From Frigoribacterium sp. CG_9.8 (GTDB lineage Bacteria > Actinomycetota > Actinomycetes > Actinomycetales > Microbacteriaceae), in NCBI RefSeq assembly GCF_015751965.1, contig NZ_JADOVH010000002.1, forward strand, positions 496,001 to 560,000: a stretch of 64,000 nucleotides of DNA. The letters run 5' to 3'. Below, piece after piece: positions 1 to 7,746 of this stretch (within the stretch, counting starts at the first letter, position 1; every line of letters begins with the position of its first letter). Under the pieces are notes generated by a model. The model had not been told where the DNA came from. It searched no databases and saw only the letters and a list, made by a program, of their open reading frames with translations. The position numbers were made by a program, and so were the translations under genes.

Positions 1-328
1 TCGGGCGTCCCGCTCCCCGGTCACGTAGCACTGTGACCGCCACCTCCTCCTTCGGCGGTGGCGGGGGAGTCAAGTCGACAAGACAGTCCACCGCGACCGA
101 TGCGCCGACGCGCTTAGCAACGAGACGTGCCACCTGAACGGTGCGTTCGAGGTCAGTGGTGCGCAGTCGCACCTCGTCGCCAATGCGCACCGGCTGTGCC
201 GCCTTCGCACGCTCGCCGTTCACCTGCACATGACCGGCGCGGCACGCTGCCGTTGCCGCGGACCGGGTCTTCGCCAGCCGAACTGCCCAAATCCAGCTGT
301 CGACGCGCGTGCTGGTCGCGGCATCCAT
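1..328 (-). CDS. S4-domain RNA-binding protein, 3' end beyond the window
   Basis: Reading leftward from an ATG at 328, an open frame runs off the left edge. It encodes at least 109 residues. The start (MDAATSTRVDSWIWAVRLAK) and the following segment with GHVQVNGERAK and RIGDEVRL match the small S4 RNA-binding fold of the HslR/RqcP type, which binds structured RNA or the 50S subunit in ribosome rescue or heat response. The visible C-terminal part is rich in Pro and Glu. It is divergent from the phosphatidyltransferase gene, with a 13-bp tandem array in between. The family call rests on the S4 motif order; the exact role is not clear from sequence. Confidence 0.85.
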   Translation of the reverse strand, partial: MDAATSTRVDSWIWAVRLAKTRSAATAACRAGHVQVNGERAKAAQPVRIGDEVRLRTTDLERTVQVARLVAKRVGASVAVDCLVDLTPPPPPKEEVAVTVLRDRGAGRP

Positions 329-354
329 CTGATGACTCTACGACCATGCCCCCA

Positions 355-471
355 GCGCGACCACTCGGCGTAACTGCTCGGCGCGACCACTCGGCGCAAC
401 TGCTCGGCGCAACTGCTCGGCGCGACTACTCGCCGCGACTGCTCGGCATGACGACCCGCCGCGACGACCCG
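355..471. repeat. 13-bp tandem array, nine copies
   Basis: Nine consecutive 13-bp units of the type GCGCGACTGCTCG lie between the S4 gene start and the phosphatidyltransferase start. Copies 1-6 are nearly identical and copies 7-9 are diverged. The array ends about 50 bp upstream of the -10 element at 524, so copy-number change could alter promoter spacing for either divergent gene. Confidence 0.85.
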
Positions 472-523
472 GTGCACGCCGGCGGGCTCGGGCAGTCCAG
501 CTCGGCACTGATTTGGCCGCCGA

Positions 524-529
524 TAGACT
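524..529 (+). promoter_or_regulatory. Candidate -10 box for a leaderless transcript
   Basis: TAGACT ends 7 nt before the GTG at 537, where a transcription start would coincide with the start codon. No ribosome binding site precedes the GTG. The same hexamer stands at the same place before hisD and the PASTA kinase gene. No clear -35 is visible. Confidence 0.5.
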
Positions 530-536
530 TTGGGTC

Positions 537-1157
537 GTGAAGCACCAGCAGAGCGACCAGGTGAGTTCTCGGATATTCACGATTCCCAACATCCTGAGTT
601 TCGTGCGCCTGCTGCTCGTACCGGTTTTTCTGGTCCTCATCGTGCGCGGCGAAGACGGTCTCGCCCTCCTTGTGCTGGTGATCTCGAGCATCACCGACTT
701 TCTCGACGGGGTCATCGCCCGCAGGCTCAACCAGATCACCCGTCTCGGTCAACTGCTCGACCCGGCAGCGGATCGTCTCTTCATCTTCACCGCACTGATC
801 GGGCTCGCCGTTCGCGGGGTGATCCCGTGGTGGCTCGTGATCGTGATCGTGGGCCGCGATGCGATGCTCGCAATTCTCGGTATTCTTCTGGCGAACTTCG
901 GCTATGGCCCTCTTCCCGTGCATCACCTCGGAAAGCTCGCCACCTTCTGCATGTTCTACGCACTCCCGATCCTCATGATCGGGCAGGCATTCCCTGCGCT
1001 GGCATGGATCACGGCGCCGTGCGGCTGGGCCTTTGCGCTCTGGGGCGCATTCCTGTACTGGTGGGCGGGTTTTATTTATTTGCGCGAAACCGTGCGAGTC
1101 TCAAGAATTCCGCGACCCGGTGTGGGCATCGAATCGGATACGCTGGGTCACTACTAG
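537..1157 (+). CDS. CDP-alcohol phosphatidyltransferase (PgsA/Cls-type)
   Basis: Membrane enzyme of phospholipid synthesis that transfers a phosphatidyl group from CDP-diacylglycerol to an alcohol. The family signature D-x2-DG-x2-AR-x8-G-x3-D-x3-D is complete: D54, D57, G58, A61, R62, G71, D75, D79. Hydrophobic segments before and after it fit the usual six-helix bundle; 206 residues is a normal length. GTG 537 is chosen because a -10 box ends 7 nt before it; an in-frame TTG at 513 would add eight residues but lies upstream of that box. Position next to garA parallels mycobacterial pgsA2. Whether the acceptor is glycerol-3-phosphate or phosphatidylglycerol (cardiolipin synthesis) cannot be read from the sequence. 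Confidence 0.9.
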   Translation: MKHQQSDQVSSRIFTIPNILSFVRLLLVPVFLVLIVRGEDGLALLVLVISSITDFLDGVIARRLNQITRLGQLLDPAADRLFIFTALIGLAVRGVIPWWLVIVIVGRDAMLAILGILLANFGYGPLPVHHLGKLATFCMFYALPILMIGQAFPALAWITAPCGWAFALWGAFLYWWAGFIYLRETVRVSRIPRPGVGIESDTLGHY

Positions 1158-1224
1158 AGCGTCGTCTGATCAGCGGATCTGGACACTTCGCTCGACTGAG
1201 TGTGGAAAATATTGGAGGCGCGAC

Positions 1225-1761
1225 GTGGTCGATTCAGGCAACCGGAATGGCGCAGCAGGAAACCGGCCTCGTGACACTGAGATTACGAACGCTGAGATTA
1301 CGAACGCTGAGATTACGAACGCTGAGATTACGAACACTGAGACCACGGTCCACCTCACCAGCGAATTCGCGGCCCAGCTCGCCGCTCTCGGAGGCGACGT
1401 CTCTGCGGAAGAAAAGGCGGCGATCACCGCACTTCCCTCCGGATCCGCGCTGCTCGTGGTGCGCCGCGGCCCGAATTCCGGTGCGCGTTTCCTGCTCGAC
1501 GCCGACGTGACAACGGCTGGCCGACATCCGGATGCCGACATTCTTCTCGATGACGTGACCGTATCGCGGCGTCATACCGAGTTTCTCCGCCAGGGCAGGG
1601 CATTCGAGATCAGGGATCTCGGCTCGCTCAACGGCACCTACTTCGACGGAGTGCGTATCGACACCGCCCGTCTTCGTGATGGAGCAGAGGTGCAGGTGGG
1701 CAAGTTCCGTCTCACCTTCTATGCCTCCCGATTGGATCTCGCGTACCAGGCGAGTAAGTAA
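1225..1761 (+). CDS. garA: GarA/OdhI-type FHA-domain regulator
   Basis: Phospho-switch protein that in actinobacteria inhibits 2-oxoglutarate dehydrogenase and modulates glutamate metabolism until kinases phosphorylate its N-terminal threonines. The 178-residue product has an N-terminal tail with E39-T40-T41, matching the conserved ETT phosphosite. A C-terminal FHA domain (about 75-165) follows, with GRHPDAD, SRRH and LGSLNGTY. GTG 1225 is supported by GGAGG at 1214-1218; the upstream in-frame extension lacks a start signal. The tail carries four EITN(A/T) repeats (residues 19-38) directly before the phosphosite, which makes the protein longer than the roughly 160-residue mycobacterial form. 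The ftsR gene follows without a gap. Confidence 0.92.
   Translation: MVDSGNRNGAAGNRPRDTEITNAEITNAEITNAEITNTETTVHLTSEFAAQLAALGGDVSAEEKAAITALPSGSALLVVRRGPNSGARFLLDADVTTAGRHPDADILLDDVTVSRRHTEFLRQGRAFEIRDLGSLNGTYFDGVRIDTARLRDGAEVQVGKFRLTFYASRLDLAYQASK
1279..1338 (+). repeat. 15-bp in-frame tandem repeat in garA, four copies
   Basis: Units GAGATTACGAACGCT at 1279, 1294 and 1309, with one change (ACT) in the fourth at 1324. They encode EITNA three times and EITNT once, just before the E-T-T phosphosite. The copies are near-identical at DNA level, indicating recent expansion. Confidence 0.95.
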
Positions 1762-2463
1762 TTGGCTCGCTCCTCTACCCAAGCCAGACTGGCGGGGATT
1801 GCACCGCTTCTCAGCATCGGCCAAGTGCTCGCCCGGCTCACCGTCGAGTTCCCTGATCTGACACCGTCGAAGCTCCGCTTCCTCGAGGAACGACAACTCA
1901 TCGCTCCGGCGCGCACCGAATCCGGGTATCGCAAATTCTCACCGCGTGACCTCGACCGCCTGCGGTTTGTGCTCACCATGCAGCGCGATCACTACCTGCC
2001 GCTCAAGGTGATTCGCGGTTATCTGGACGAATTGGATGCCGGACGCCCGCCCACACTTCCCGGCGGGTCGACGTTCGCGTCGCCGTCCATCCTCTCGGCG
2101 GAGCGGCGTATGCCTCGTGACGAGCTGATCCGCGAGGCCGGGGCCACCCCGCAGCTGCTCAACGACGCCGTCTCCTCGTCGCTCGTCGCCCCAGCCGAAC
2201 TGTATGGCGAGGAAGCCCTTGCGGTGCTCACCTCGCTTGCGGAATTGCAGCGATCCGGAATCGAGCCTCGACACCTCCGAGGCTTCCGTGCCGCTGCTGA
2301 GCGTGAGCTCGGGCTCATCGAAAGCGCTCTCATCCCGGCGGCACGCCGAAAAGACGCGTCAAGTCGCACAAAAGCAGGCGAACTCGCGCGCGAAATCGCC
2401 GGGCAGCTCGAGATCGTGCGATCGAGCTTAATTCGCTCGGCGCTGTCGCGCCTCGACCCCTAA
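1762..2463 (+). CDS. ftsR: MerR-family regulator FtsR
   Basis: 233-residue MerR-type regulator. The N-terminal helix-turn-helix and wing (residues 15-70) read LSIGQVLARL, SKLRFLEE, and TESGYRKFSPRDLDRL, followed by LKVIRGYLDE. A longer effector/dimer part follows without metal-binding cysteines. It starts at TTG 1762 right after the garA stop, with AGGCGAG about 8 nt upstream. The garA-merR-merR order matches M. tuberculosis Rv1827/Rv1828/Rv1830 and C. glutamicum odhI-ftsR, where FtsR activates ftsZ expression. The assignment rests on this synteny plus the MerR domain. The DUF151 bifunctional nuclease gene usually found between the two merR genes is absent. Confidence 0.85.
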   Translation: MARSSTQARLAGIAPLLSIGQVLARLTVEFPDLTPSKLRFLEERQLIAPARTESGYRKFSPRDLDRLRFVLTMQRDHYLPLKVIRGYLDELDAGRPPTLPGGSTFASPSILSAERRMPRDELIREAGATPQLLNDAVSSSLVAPAELYGEEALAVLTSLAELQRSGIEPRHLRGFRAAAERELGLIESALIPAARRKDASSRTKAGELAREIAGQLEIVRSSLIRSALSRLDP

Positions 2464-2559
2464 GCTGAAATCCCTCGACTCCGAGAGCATAATCGGCCGA
2501 CACGCCGACACCTCAGATCGACAAAGCGGCCCAACTGGGTGGTCCTCTCGGTAACGTGG

Positions 2560-2602
2560 GTTGAGACAGAAGTATCAACCACTCCTTGAGACTTGAGAGT
2601 GG
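2560..2602. promoter_or_regulatory. Nested repeats upstream of second merR gene, candidate operator
   Basis: Two inverted repeats abut: GTTGA (2560-2564) with TCAAC (2575-2579), and CCACTC (2579-2584) with GAGTGG (2597-2602). The loop of the second contains the direct repeat CTTGAGA-CTTGAGA (2585-2598). It sits 26 bp upstream of the merR2 start. MerR-family proteins bind such dyads. CTTGAG also resembles half of the HspR box, so identity of the binder is open. Confidence 0.45.
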
Positions 2603-2627
2603 TGGACAACACGTGAAAGGCAGTCAG

Positions 2628-3176
2628 ATGAGTGAGCTCCATAACCGTAACGAGGATTCTCGTTACGACCTCGGATTGCTCTTCACCGACGGACTGCCCG
2701 ACCTCGACAACACGGCTGGCTATCGCGGTGCGATCGCCGCACGCGCGGCCGGCATCAGCTATCGCCAGTTGGACTACTGGGCCCGAACAGAGCTCGTCGA
2801 GCCGACAGTGCGCGGCGCCGCCGGATCCGGCTCGCAACGTCTGTATGGATTTCGGGACATTCTCGTGCTCAAGCTGGTCAAGCGATTGCTTGATACCGGG
2901 ATTTCGCTGCAGCAGATCCGTACAGCCGTGAATCAGCTTCGTGAGGCTGGAGTGAGCGACCTCGCGCAGACCACGCTGATGAGTGACGGTGCAAGCGTTT
3001 ACCTCTGTACGTCCAACGATGAGGTCATCGACCTGGTCAGCCGTGGACAGGGAGTCTTCGGCATCGCGGTCGGCAAGGTGTTGCGCGAGGTGGAGAACAG
3101 CCTCGTGGAGCTCGATTCCGAGCGTCCGGATGTTGCAGACGAGCTCGCCGCTCGCCGGGCCATCCGCGCCTCCTAG
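2628..3176 (+). CDS. Second MerR-family transcriptional regulator (Rv1830-like)
   Basis: 182-residue regulator. The N-terminal MerR helix-turn-helix (about residues 30-100) contains AGISYRQLDYWARTELVEPT and then RLYGFRDILVLKLVKRLLD. The C-terminal half carries no recognisable metal site. ATG 2628 is preferred over an upstream in-frame ATG at 2586 because GAAAGG lies just before it and the candidate operator would otherwise be coding. It is a conserved companion of garA and ftsR in actinobacteria; target genes are unknown here. It converges on a ParA-like gene. Confidence 0.88.
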   Translation: MSELHNRNEDSRYDLGLLFTDGLPDLDNTAGYRGAIAARAAGISYRQLDYWARTELVEPTVRGAAGSGSQRLYGFRDILVLKLVKRLLDTGISLQQIRTAVNQLREAGVSDLAQTTLMSDGASVYLCTSNDEVIDLVSRGQGVFGIAVGKVLREVENSLVELDSERPDVADELAARRAIRAS

Positions 3177-3220
3177 AGCCGCACTTCGCGGGCTGTTGCG
3201 ACTATGCCCCGCGCTGCGAG

Positions 3221-3277
3221 GTGACCGCGCTACGAGGTGACCGCGCTGCGAGGTGACCGCGCTACGAGGTGACCGCG
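3221..3277. repeat. 16-bp tandem array across the end of the ParA-like gene
   Basis: Three full and one partial copy of GTGACCGCGCT(A/G)CGAG at 3221, 3237, 3253 and 3269. On the minus strand the last copy and a half encode the C-terminal AVTS and the stop codon (3264-3262). The stop itself comes from the A/G-variable position: copies with CTA give TAG, the copy with CTG does not. Confidence 0.9.
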
Positions 3278-4068
3278 TATTCGCAGATCTTGGCGGTGCG
3301 CAGTACGCGATCGAGCAGCAGGTCGAAGTTGTGAGCCATCTCCTGAGCGCTCTCGCCCGGCCACACGTGCAGCGGCTTGGCGGCCCCCTGTGCCTGCTGG
3401 AGCGATGTGCGTTCCGGCAGTTGCGGGCTCAGCACAAGCGGGCCGAACATATCGCGCAATTCCTTGATACGAAACTGGTGCTCGAGCGACTGCACCCGAG
3501 CACGATTCACGATAATGCCGAGGGGCTGGAGGCGAGGGGAGAGGCCGCGTCGAATCTCTTCGATCGCCCGAAGAGCACGATCTGCGGCAGCCACGGAGAA
3601 CAGCCCGGGCTCGGTGATGACGGTGACGCGATCCGACGCCGCCCATGCCGTGCGGGTGAGCGCGTTCAGTGAAGGGGCACAGTCGATCAGCACGAGGTCG
3701 TAGTCCGCTTCGACGGTGGACAGGGCTTCCTCGAGCTTCCAAATATCTTTGATACTCGGGTGCGGACCGTCGAAGTTGATCGCTGCCGGACTGCCGATCA
3801 TCACATCGATCTTGCCGGGGCGACCCCGCGTCCAGCCACTTGGTGCGATCGCTGCCCGCACGGTTTTCTCTTTCGGCGAGGCGAGCACATCAGCAACATT
3901 GAGATGGCCGGCGACAGTGATGTCCATCCCGGTCGATACATCGGCTTGGGGGTCGAGGTCCACAACCAGGGTGCGCAACCCCTTCGAGAAGGAAGCGGAC
4001 GCCAGTCCGAGTGTCACAGTGGTCTTACCGACCCCACCCTTGAGAGAGCTGACGCTGAGTACATGCAT
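3262..4068 (-). CDS. ParA-family partition ATPase
   Basis: 268-residue soluble ATPase with deviant Walker A KGGVGKTT at residues 10-17, Walker A' DLDPQAD near 40, and Walker B VLIDCAPS near 125. This is the ParA/Soj/MinD fold that dimerises on ATP and binds DNA or membrane nonspecifically. No ParB partner lies beside it, so it is probably not the main chromosomal ParA. ATG 4068 is chosen because family members begin a few residues before the P-loop, and TATCGT ends 9 nt upstream as a possible leaderless -10; a GTG at 4089 is the alternative. Its C-terminus is formed by the 16-bp array. It is divergent from pyc. Confidence 0.88.
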   Translation of the reverse strand: MHVLSVSSLKGGVGKTTVTLGLASASFSKGLRTLVVDLDPQADVSTGMDITVAGHLNVADVLASPKEKTVRAAIAPSGWTRGRPGKIDVMIGSPAAINFDGPHPSIKDIWKLEEALSTVEADYDLVLIDCAPSLNALTRTAWAASDRVTVITEPGLFSVAAADRALRAIEEIRRGLSPRLQPLGIIVNRARVQSLEHQFRIKELRDMFGPLVLSPQLPERTSLQQAQGAAKPLHVWPGESAQEMAHNFDLLLDRVLRTAKICEYAVTS

Positions 4069-4161
4069 GAGTGACCACGATACCGTCACTAGTCTTCGAG
4101 AACCTAAATCCCAACGGCCTGCACAGCACCTTTTAGGGAAATTGACCGCTTCTCTCGGCCC

Positions 4162-4167
4162 TAAGCT
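4162..4167 (+). promoter_or_regulatory. Candidate -10 box of pyc
   Basis: TAAGCT, 23 nt before the ATG and upstream of the Shine-Dalgarno GAAAGGA. The same hexamer precedes dnaE (43394) and ctaC (53492). TTGACC at 4142 is only 14 bp upstream, too short for a standard spacer. Confidence 0.4.
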
Positions 4168-4190
4168 GGCGGGAGATTCGAAAGGACCAG

Positions 4191-7100
4191 ATGTTCACCA
4201 AGATCCTCGTGGCCAATCGTGGCGAAATCGCCATTCGTGCCTTTCGTGCCGCCTATGAACTCGGCGCCCAGACCGTGGCGGTGTTCCCCTACGAGGACCG
4301 CAACTCGATGCATCGCCTCAAGGCGAACGAGGCATACCAGATCGGTGAGCCGGGGCATCCGGTGCGAGCGTATCTGAATGTCTCGGAGATCATCCGTGTC
4401 GCCCTCGAGTGTGGTGCTGACGCCATCTACCCGGGTTACGGGTTTCTTTCGGAGAACCCGGAGCTCGCCGAAGCGGCCTTCTCCGCCGGTATTACCTTTA
4501 TCGGCCCAGGCCAGCACGTGCTGGAGATGGCCGGAAACAAGGTGACGGCAAAGGAGTACGCGATCGCTGCCGGCGTGCCTGTGCTGGCATCCACCCCGGC
4601 GTCCAAGGATGTCGACGAGTTGTTTGCCGGCGCCGATGCGATCGGGTTCCCGATCTTCGCAAAGGCCGTGGCAGGTGGCGGCGGACGCGGGATGCGCCGG
4701 GTCGAGAAGAAGGACGATCTGCGTGCCGCTCTCCTCGAAGCGATGCGCGAGGCCGACAGCGCCTTCGGCGACTCGACCATGTTCCTCGAGCAGGCCGTGG
4801 TGCGACCACGCCACATCGAAGTGCAGATTCTTGCGGATGCCACGGGAGAGACCGTGCACCTGTTCGAGCGCGACTGCTCGGTGCAGCGTCGTCACCAAAA
4901 GGTGATCGAGATCGCCCCGGCTCCGAACCTGGACGAGGTTACCCGCAACGCCATGTTCCGCGACGCGATCGCTTTCGCCAAGTCGATCGGCTATGTCAAC
5001 GCTGGCACAGTCGAATTCCTGCTCGACACCGCGGGGGCGCGCAAGGGGCAGCACGTGTTCATCGAAATGAACCCGCGCATCCAGGTGGAGCACACCGTCA
5101 CCGAAGAGGTCACCGACATCGACCTCGTGCAGTCACAGATGCGTATCGCCTACGGGCAGTCGCTTGCCGAGCTCGGGCTCACGCAGGAAAATATCCACCT
5201 GCGTGGCGCCGCCCTCCAGTGCCGCATCACGACCGAGGATCCGGCCGCGGGTTTCCGACCCGACACCGGCAAAATCACCACCTACCGCTCGCCGGGCGGT
5301 GGCGGCATCCGTCTCGATGGCGGCACGATCAACCCCGGCACCCAGATCAGCCCGCACTTCGACTCAATGCTCGTGAAGATGACCTGCCGTGGTCGGGACT
5401 TCGCGGCGGCGGTGGCCCGCGCCAAGCGTGGACTCGCGGAGTTCCGAATCCGCGGTGTCTCCACCAATATCCCATTCCTCCAGGCCGTTCTCGACGACCC
5501 GTCTTTCCAGGCCGGAGACCTCAGCACCGCTTTCATCGAGGAGCGCCCGGAGCTTTTCGACACCTACCAGTCGAAGGACCGGGGCACGAAAATCCTCAAC
5601 TGGCTTGCGGATGTCACGGTCAACCGTCCCAACGGTGATGGCGCCGGCATCATCAACCCGGCCCTCAAGCTTCCGGCTATCGACCCGACCGAGCCCGCGC
5701 CGGCCGGATCACGCCAGCGCCTGCTCCAACTCGGCCCGGTCGGTTTTGCCGCCGCTCTGCGCGCCCAGACCGCGCTCGCGGTGACAGAAACCACCTTCCG
5801 CGACGCCCACCAGTCGCTGCTCGCCACCCGGGTACGCACCAAGGACCTGGTGGCCGTCGCGCCCTATGTCGCCCGCATGACACCCCAGTTGCTCTCGGTT
5901 GAAGCGTGGGGCGGTGCGACCTACGACGTCGCCCTCCGGTTCCTGGGGGAGAACCCCTGGGATCGCCTTGCAGCCCTCCGCGAGGCGCTGCCGAACATCG
6001 CCATCCAGATGCTGCTGCGCGGTCGCAACACGGTCGGCTATACGCCGTATTCGACCGAGGTGACAGATGCCTTCGTGCGCGAAGCAGCCTCGACCGGTGT
6101 TGACATCTTCCGCATCTTCGATGCTCTCAACGACGTGTCCCAGATGCGCCCGGCAATCGACTCCGTGCTCGAGACCGGTTGCGCCGTTGCCGAGGTCGGC
6201 ATCTGCTACACGGGTGACCTGCTCGACCCGGCCGAGGATCTCTACACCCTTGACTATTATCTGAGGCTGGCGGAGCAGATCGTCGACGCCGGCGCCCACA
6301 TCATTGCGATCAAGGACATGGCGGGGCTGTTGCGGGCAAGCGCCGCCGAGAAGCTCGTGATCGCCCTGCGCGACCGGTTCGACCTTCCCGTGCACGTGCA
6401 CACCCACGACACCGCTGGCGGCCAGCTCGCCACACTGCTCGCCGCTTCTCGCGCGGGGGCGGACGCCGTAGACGTGGCGAGTGCGCCGATGGCCGGAACG
6501 ACCAGCCAGCCCTCCGCATCCGCTCTTGTCGCTGCCCTCGCCCACACCGAGCGCGACACCGGAATCTCGCTCCAGTCCGTGTGCGACCTTGAACCGTACT
6601 GGGAAGCCGTTCGTCACGCCTACGCACCATTCGAGTCGGGACTTCCGGGTCCGACGGGCCGCGTCTATCACCACGAGATCCCGGGCGGCCAGCTGTCGAA
6701 CCTGCGCCAGCAGGCGATCGCCCTTGGACTCGCCGATCAATTCGAGAAGATCGAGGACCTTTACGCCGCGGCAAACAAGATGCTCGGTCGTCCGCCCAAG
6801 GTCACCCCCTCGTCGAAGGTCGTTGGCGACCTCGCCCTTGCCCTTGCGGCTGCGAACGCCGATCCCGTCGATTTCGAGCAGAACCCCGACCGCTATGACA
6901 TCCCCGATTCGGTGGTCGGCTTCATGGCCGGAGAGCTCGGTGACCTGCCGGGTGGATGGCCGGAGCCGTTTCGCTCGAAGGTGCTTGCGGGACGAACGGT
7001 GAAGATCGGTGTCCAGGAGATCACGGATGCCGACCGCACGGGTCTTGCTGGCGATGCGGAGTCACGCCGATCCACCCTCAACCGACTGCTCTTCGCCGGC

Positions 7101-7595
7101 CCCACCAAGGACTTCGAGGCGGTGCGCGAGCAGTACGGCGACCTTTCCGTCATCGACACCGTTGACTACCTCTATGGGCTGCGTCAGGGCCAGGAGCATG
7201 TGATCGACATCGAGAAGGGCGTGAGCCTCTACATCGGTCTGGAAGCCATCGGGGATGCCGATGACAAGGGCATGCGCACCGTCATGACGGTGATCAACGG
7301 CCAGATGAGGCCGGTGTTCGCCCGGGACCGCAGCATCACCGTCGACAGCAAGTCCGCGGAGAAGGCGGATCCGACTGTTCTCGGCCAGGTCGCTGCGCCA
7401 TTCTCCGGTGTGGTGACGCTGCAGGTCACCGAAGGCGATATCGTCTCCGTCGGCCAGGGTGTGGCGTCGATCGAAGCGATGAAGATGGAAGCGGCCATCA
7501 CCGCCTCTGTCGCCGGAATTGTGCGGCGACTCGCCATCCCGCGCACTCAGCAGGTGGATGCCGGTGACCTCCTGGTGGTGATCGAGCCGGCCTGA
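4191..7595 (+). CDS. pyc: Pyruvate carboxylase
   Basis: 1134-residue single-chain biotin enzyme converting pyruvate, bicarbonate and ATP to oxaloacetate, the main anaplerotic route. Domains in order: biotin carboxylase (1 to about 450; glycine-rich loop GGGGRGM near 163, MNPRIQVEHTVTEE near 290), carboxyltransferase (about 520-800; FRDAHQS, RGRNTVGY, the lysine in IAIKDMAGL near 707, metal histidines in VHVHTHDTAG near 737), allosteric linker, and C-terminal biotinyl domain with EAMKMEA, biotinylated K1098. Full length for the alpha4 type. ATG 4191 follows GAAAGGA at a good distance. It has its own promoter region shared with the divergent ParA-like gene. No frameshift or missing residue was seen. 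Confidence 0.98.
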   Translation: MFTKILVANRGEIAIRAFRAAYELGAQTVAVFPYEDRNSMHRLKANEAYQIGEPGHPVRAYLNVSEIIRVALECGADAIYPGYGFLSENPELAEAAFSAGITFIGPGQHVLEMAGNKVTAKEYAIAAGVPVLASTPASKDVDELFAGADAIGFPIFAKAVAGGGGRGMRRVEKKDDLRAALLEAMREADSAFGDSTMFLEQAVVRPRHIEVQILADATGETVHLFERDCSVQRRHQKVIEIAPAPNLDEVTRNAMFRDAIAFAKSIGYVNAGTVEFLLDTAGARKGQHVFIEMNPRIQVEHTVTEEVTDIDLVQSQMRIAYGQSLAELGLTQENIHLRGAALQCRITTEDPAAGFRPDTGKITTYRSPGGGGIRLDGGTINPGTQISPHFDSMLVKMTCRGRDFAAAVARAKRGLAEFRIRGVSTNIPFLQAVLDDPSFQAGDLSTAFIEERPELFDTYQSKDRGTKILNWLADVTVNRPNGDGAGIINPALKLPAIDPTEPAPAGSRQRLLQLGPVGFAAALRAQTALAVTETTFRDAHQSLLATRVRTKDLVAVAPYVARMTPQLLSVEAWGGATYDVALRFLGENPWDRLAALREALPNIAIQMLLRGRNTVGYTPYSTEVTDAFVREAASTGVDIFRIFDALNDVSQMRPAIDSVLETGCAVAEVGICYTGDLLDPAEDLYTLDYYLRLAEQIVDAGAHIIAIKDMAGLLRASAAEKLVIALRDRFDLPVHVHTHDTAGGQLATLLAASRAGADAVDVASAPMAGTTSQPSASALVAALAHTERDTGISLQSVCDLEPYWEAVRHAYAPFESGLPGPTGRVYHHEIPGGQLSNLRQQAIALGLADQFEKIEDLYAAANKMLGRPPKVTPSSKVVGDLALALAAANADPVDFEQNPDRYDIPDSVVGFMAGELGDLPGGWPEPFRSKVLAGRTVKIGVQEITDADRTGLAGDAESRRSTLNRLLFAGPTKDFEAVREQYGDLSVIDTVDYLYGLRQGQEHVIDIEKGVSLYIGLEAIGDADDKGMRTVMTVINGQMRPVFARDRSITVDSKSAEKADPTVLGQVAAPFSGVVTLQVTEGDIVSVGQGVASIEAMKMEAAITASVAGIVRRLAIPRTQQVDAGDLLVVIEPA

Positions 7596-7746
7596 TCGAG
7601 CTGCCTGATCGAATCGACCCTGGTGAGGGGCCGGTTCGGAGTGGGTCGTTCGCGGATGCAGTCGTCTCCGCGCTCGTCTACTCACTCCTCGATGTAAAGT
7701 AAAACGTTATTGCCGCGGAGCATTCAGCACGACGAAGGGGATCGGC

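Noticed and set aside
4142-4167. TTGACC and TAAGCT as a paired -35/-10 promoter of pyc
   Set aside because: The spacer is only 14 bp; only the -10 was kept.
5709-6740. 343-codon open frame opposite pyc
   Set aside because: The pyc carboxyltransferase motifs are intact on the plus strand; the antisense translation has no conserved pattern.
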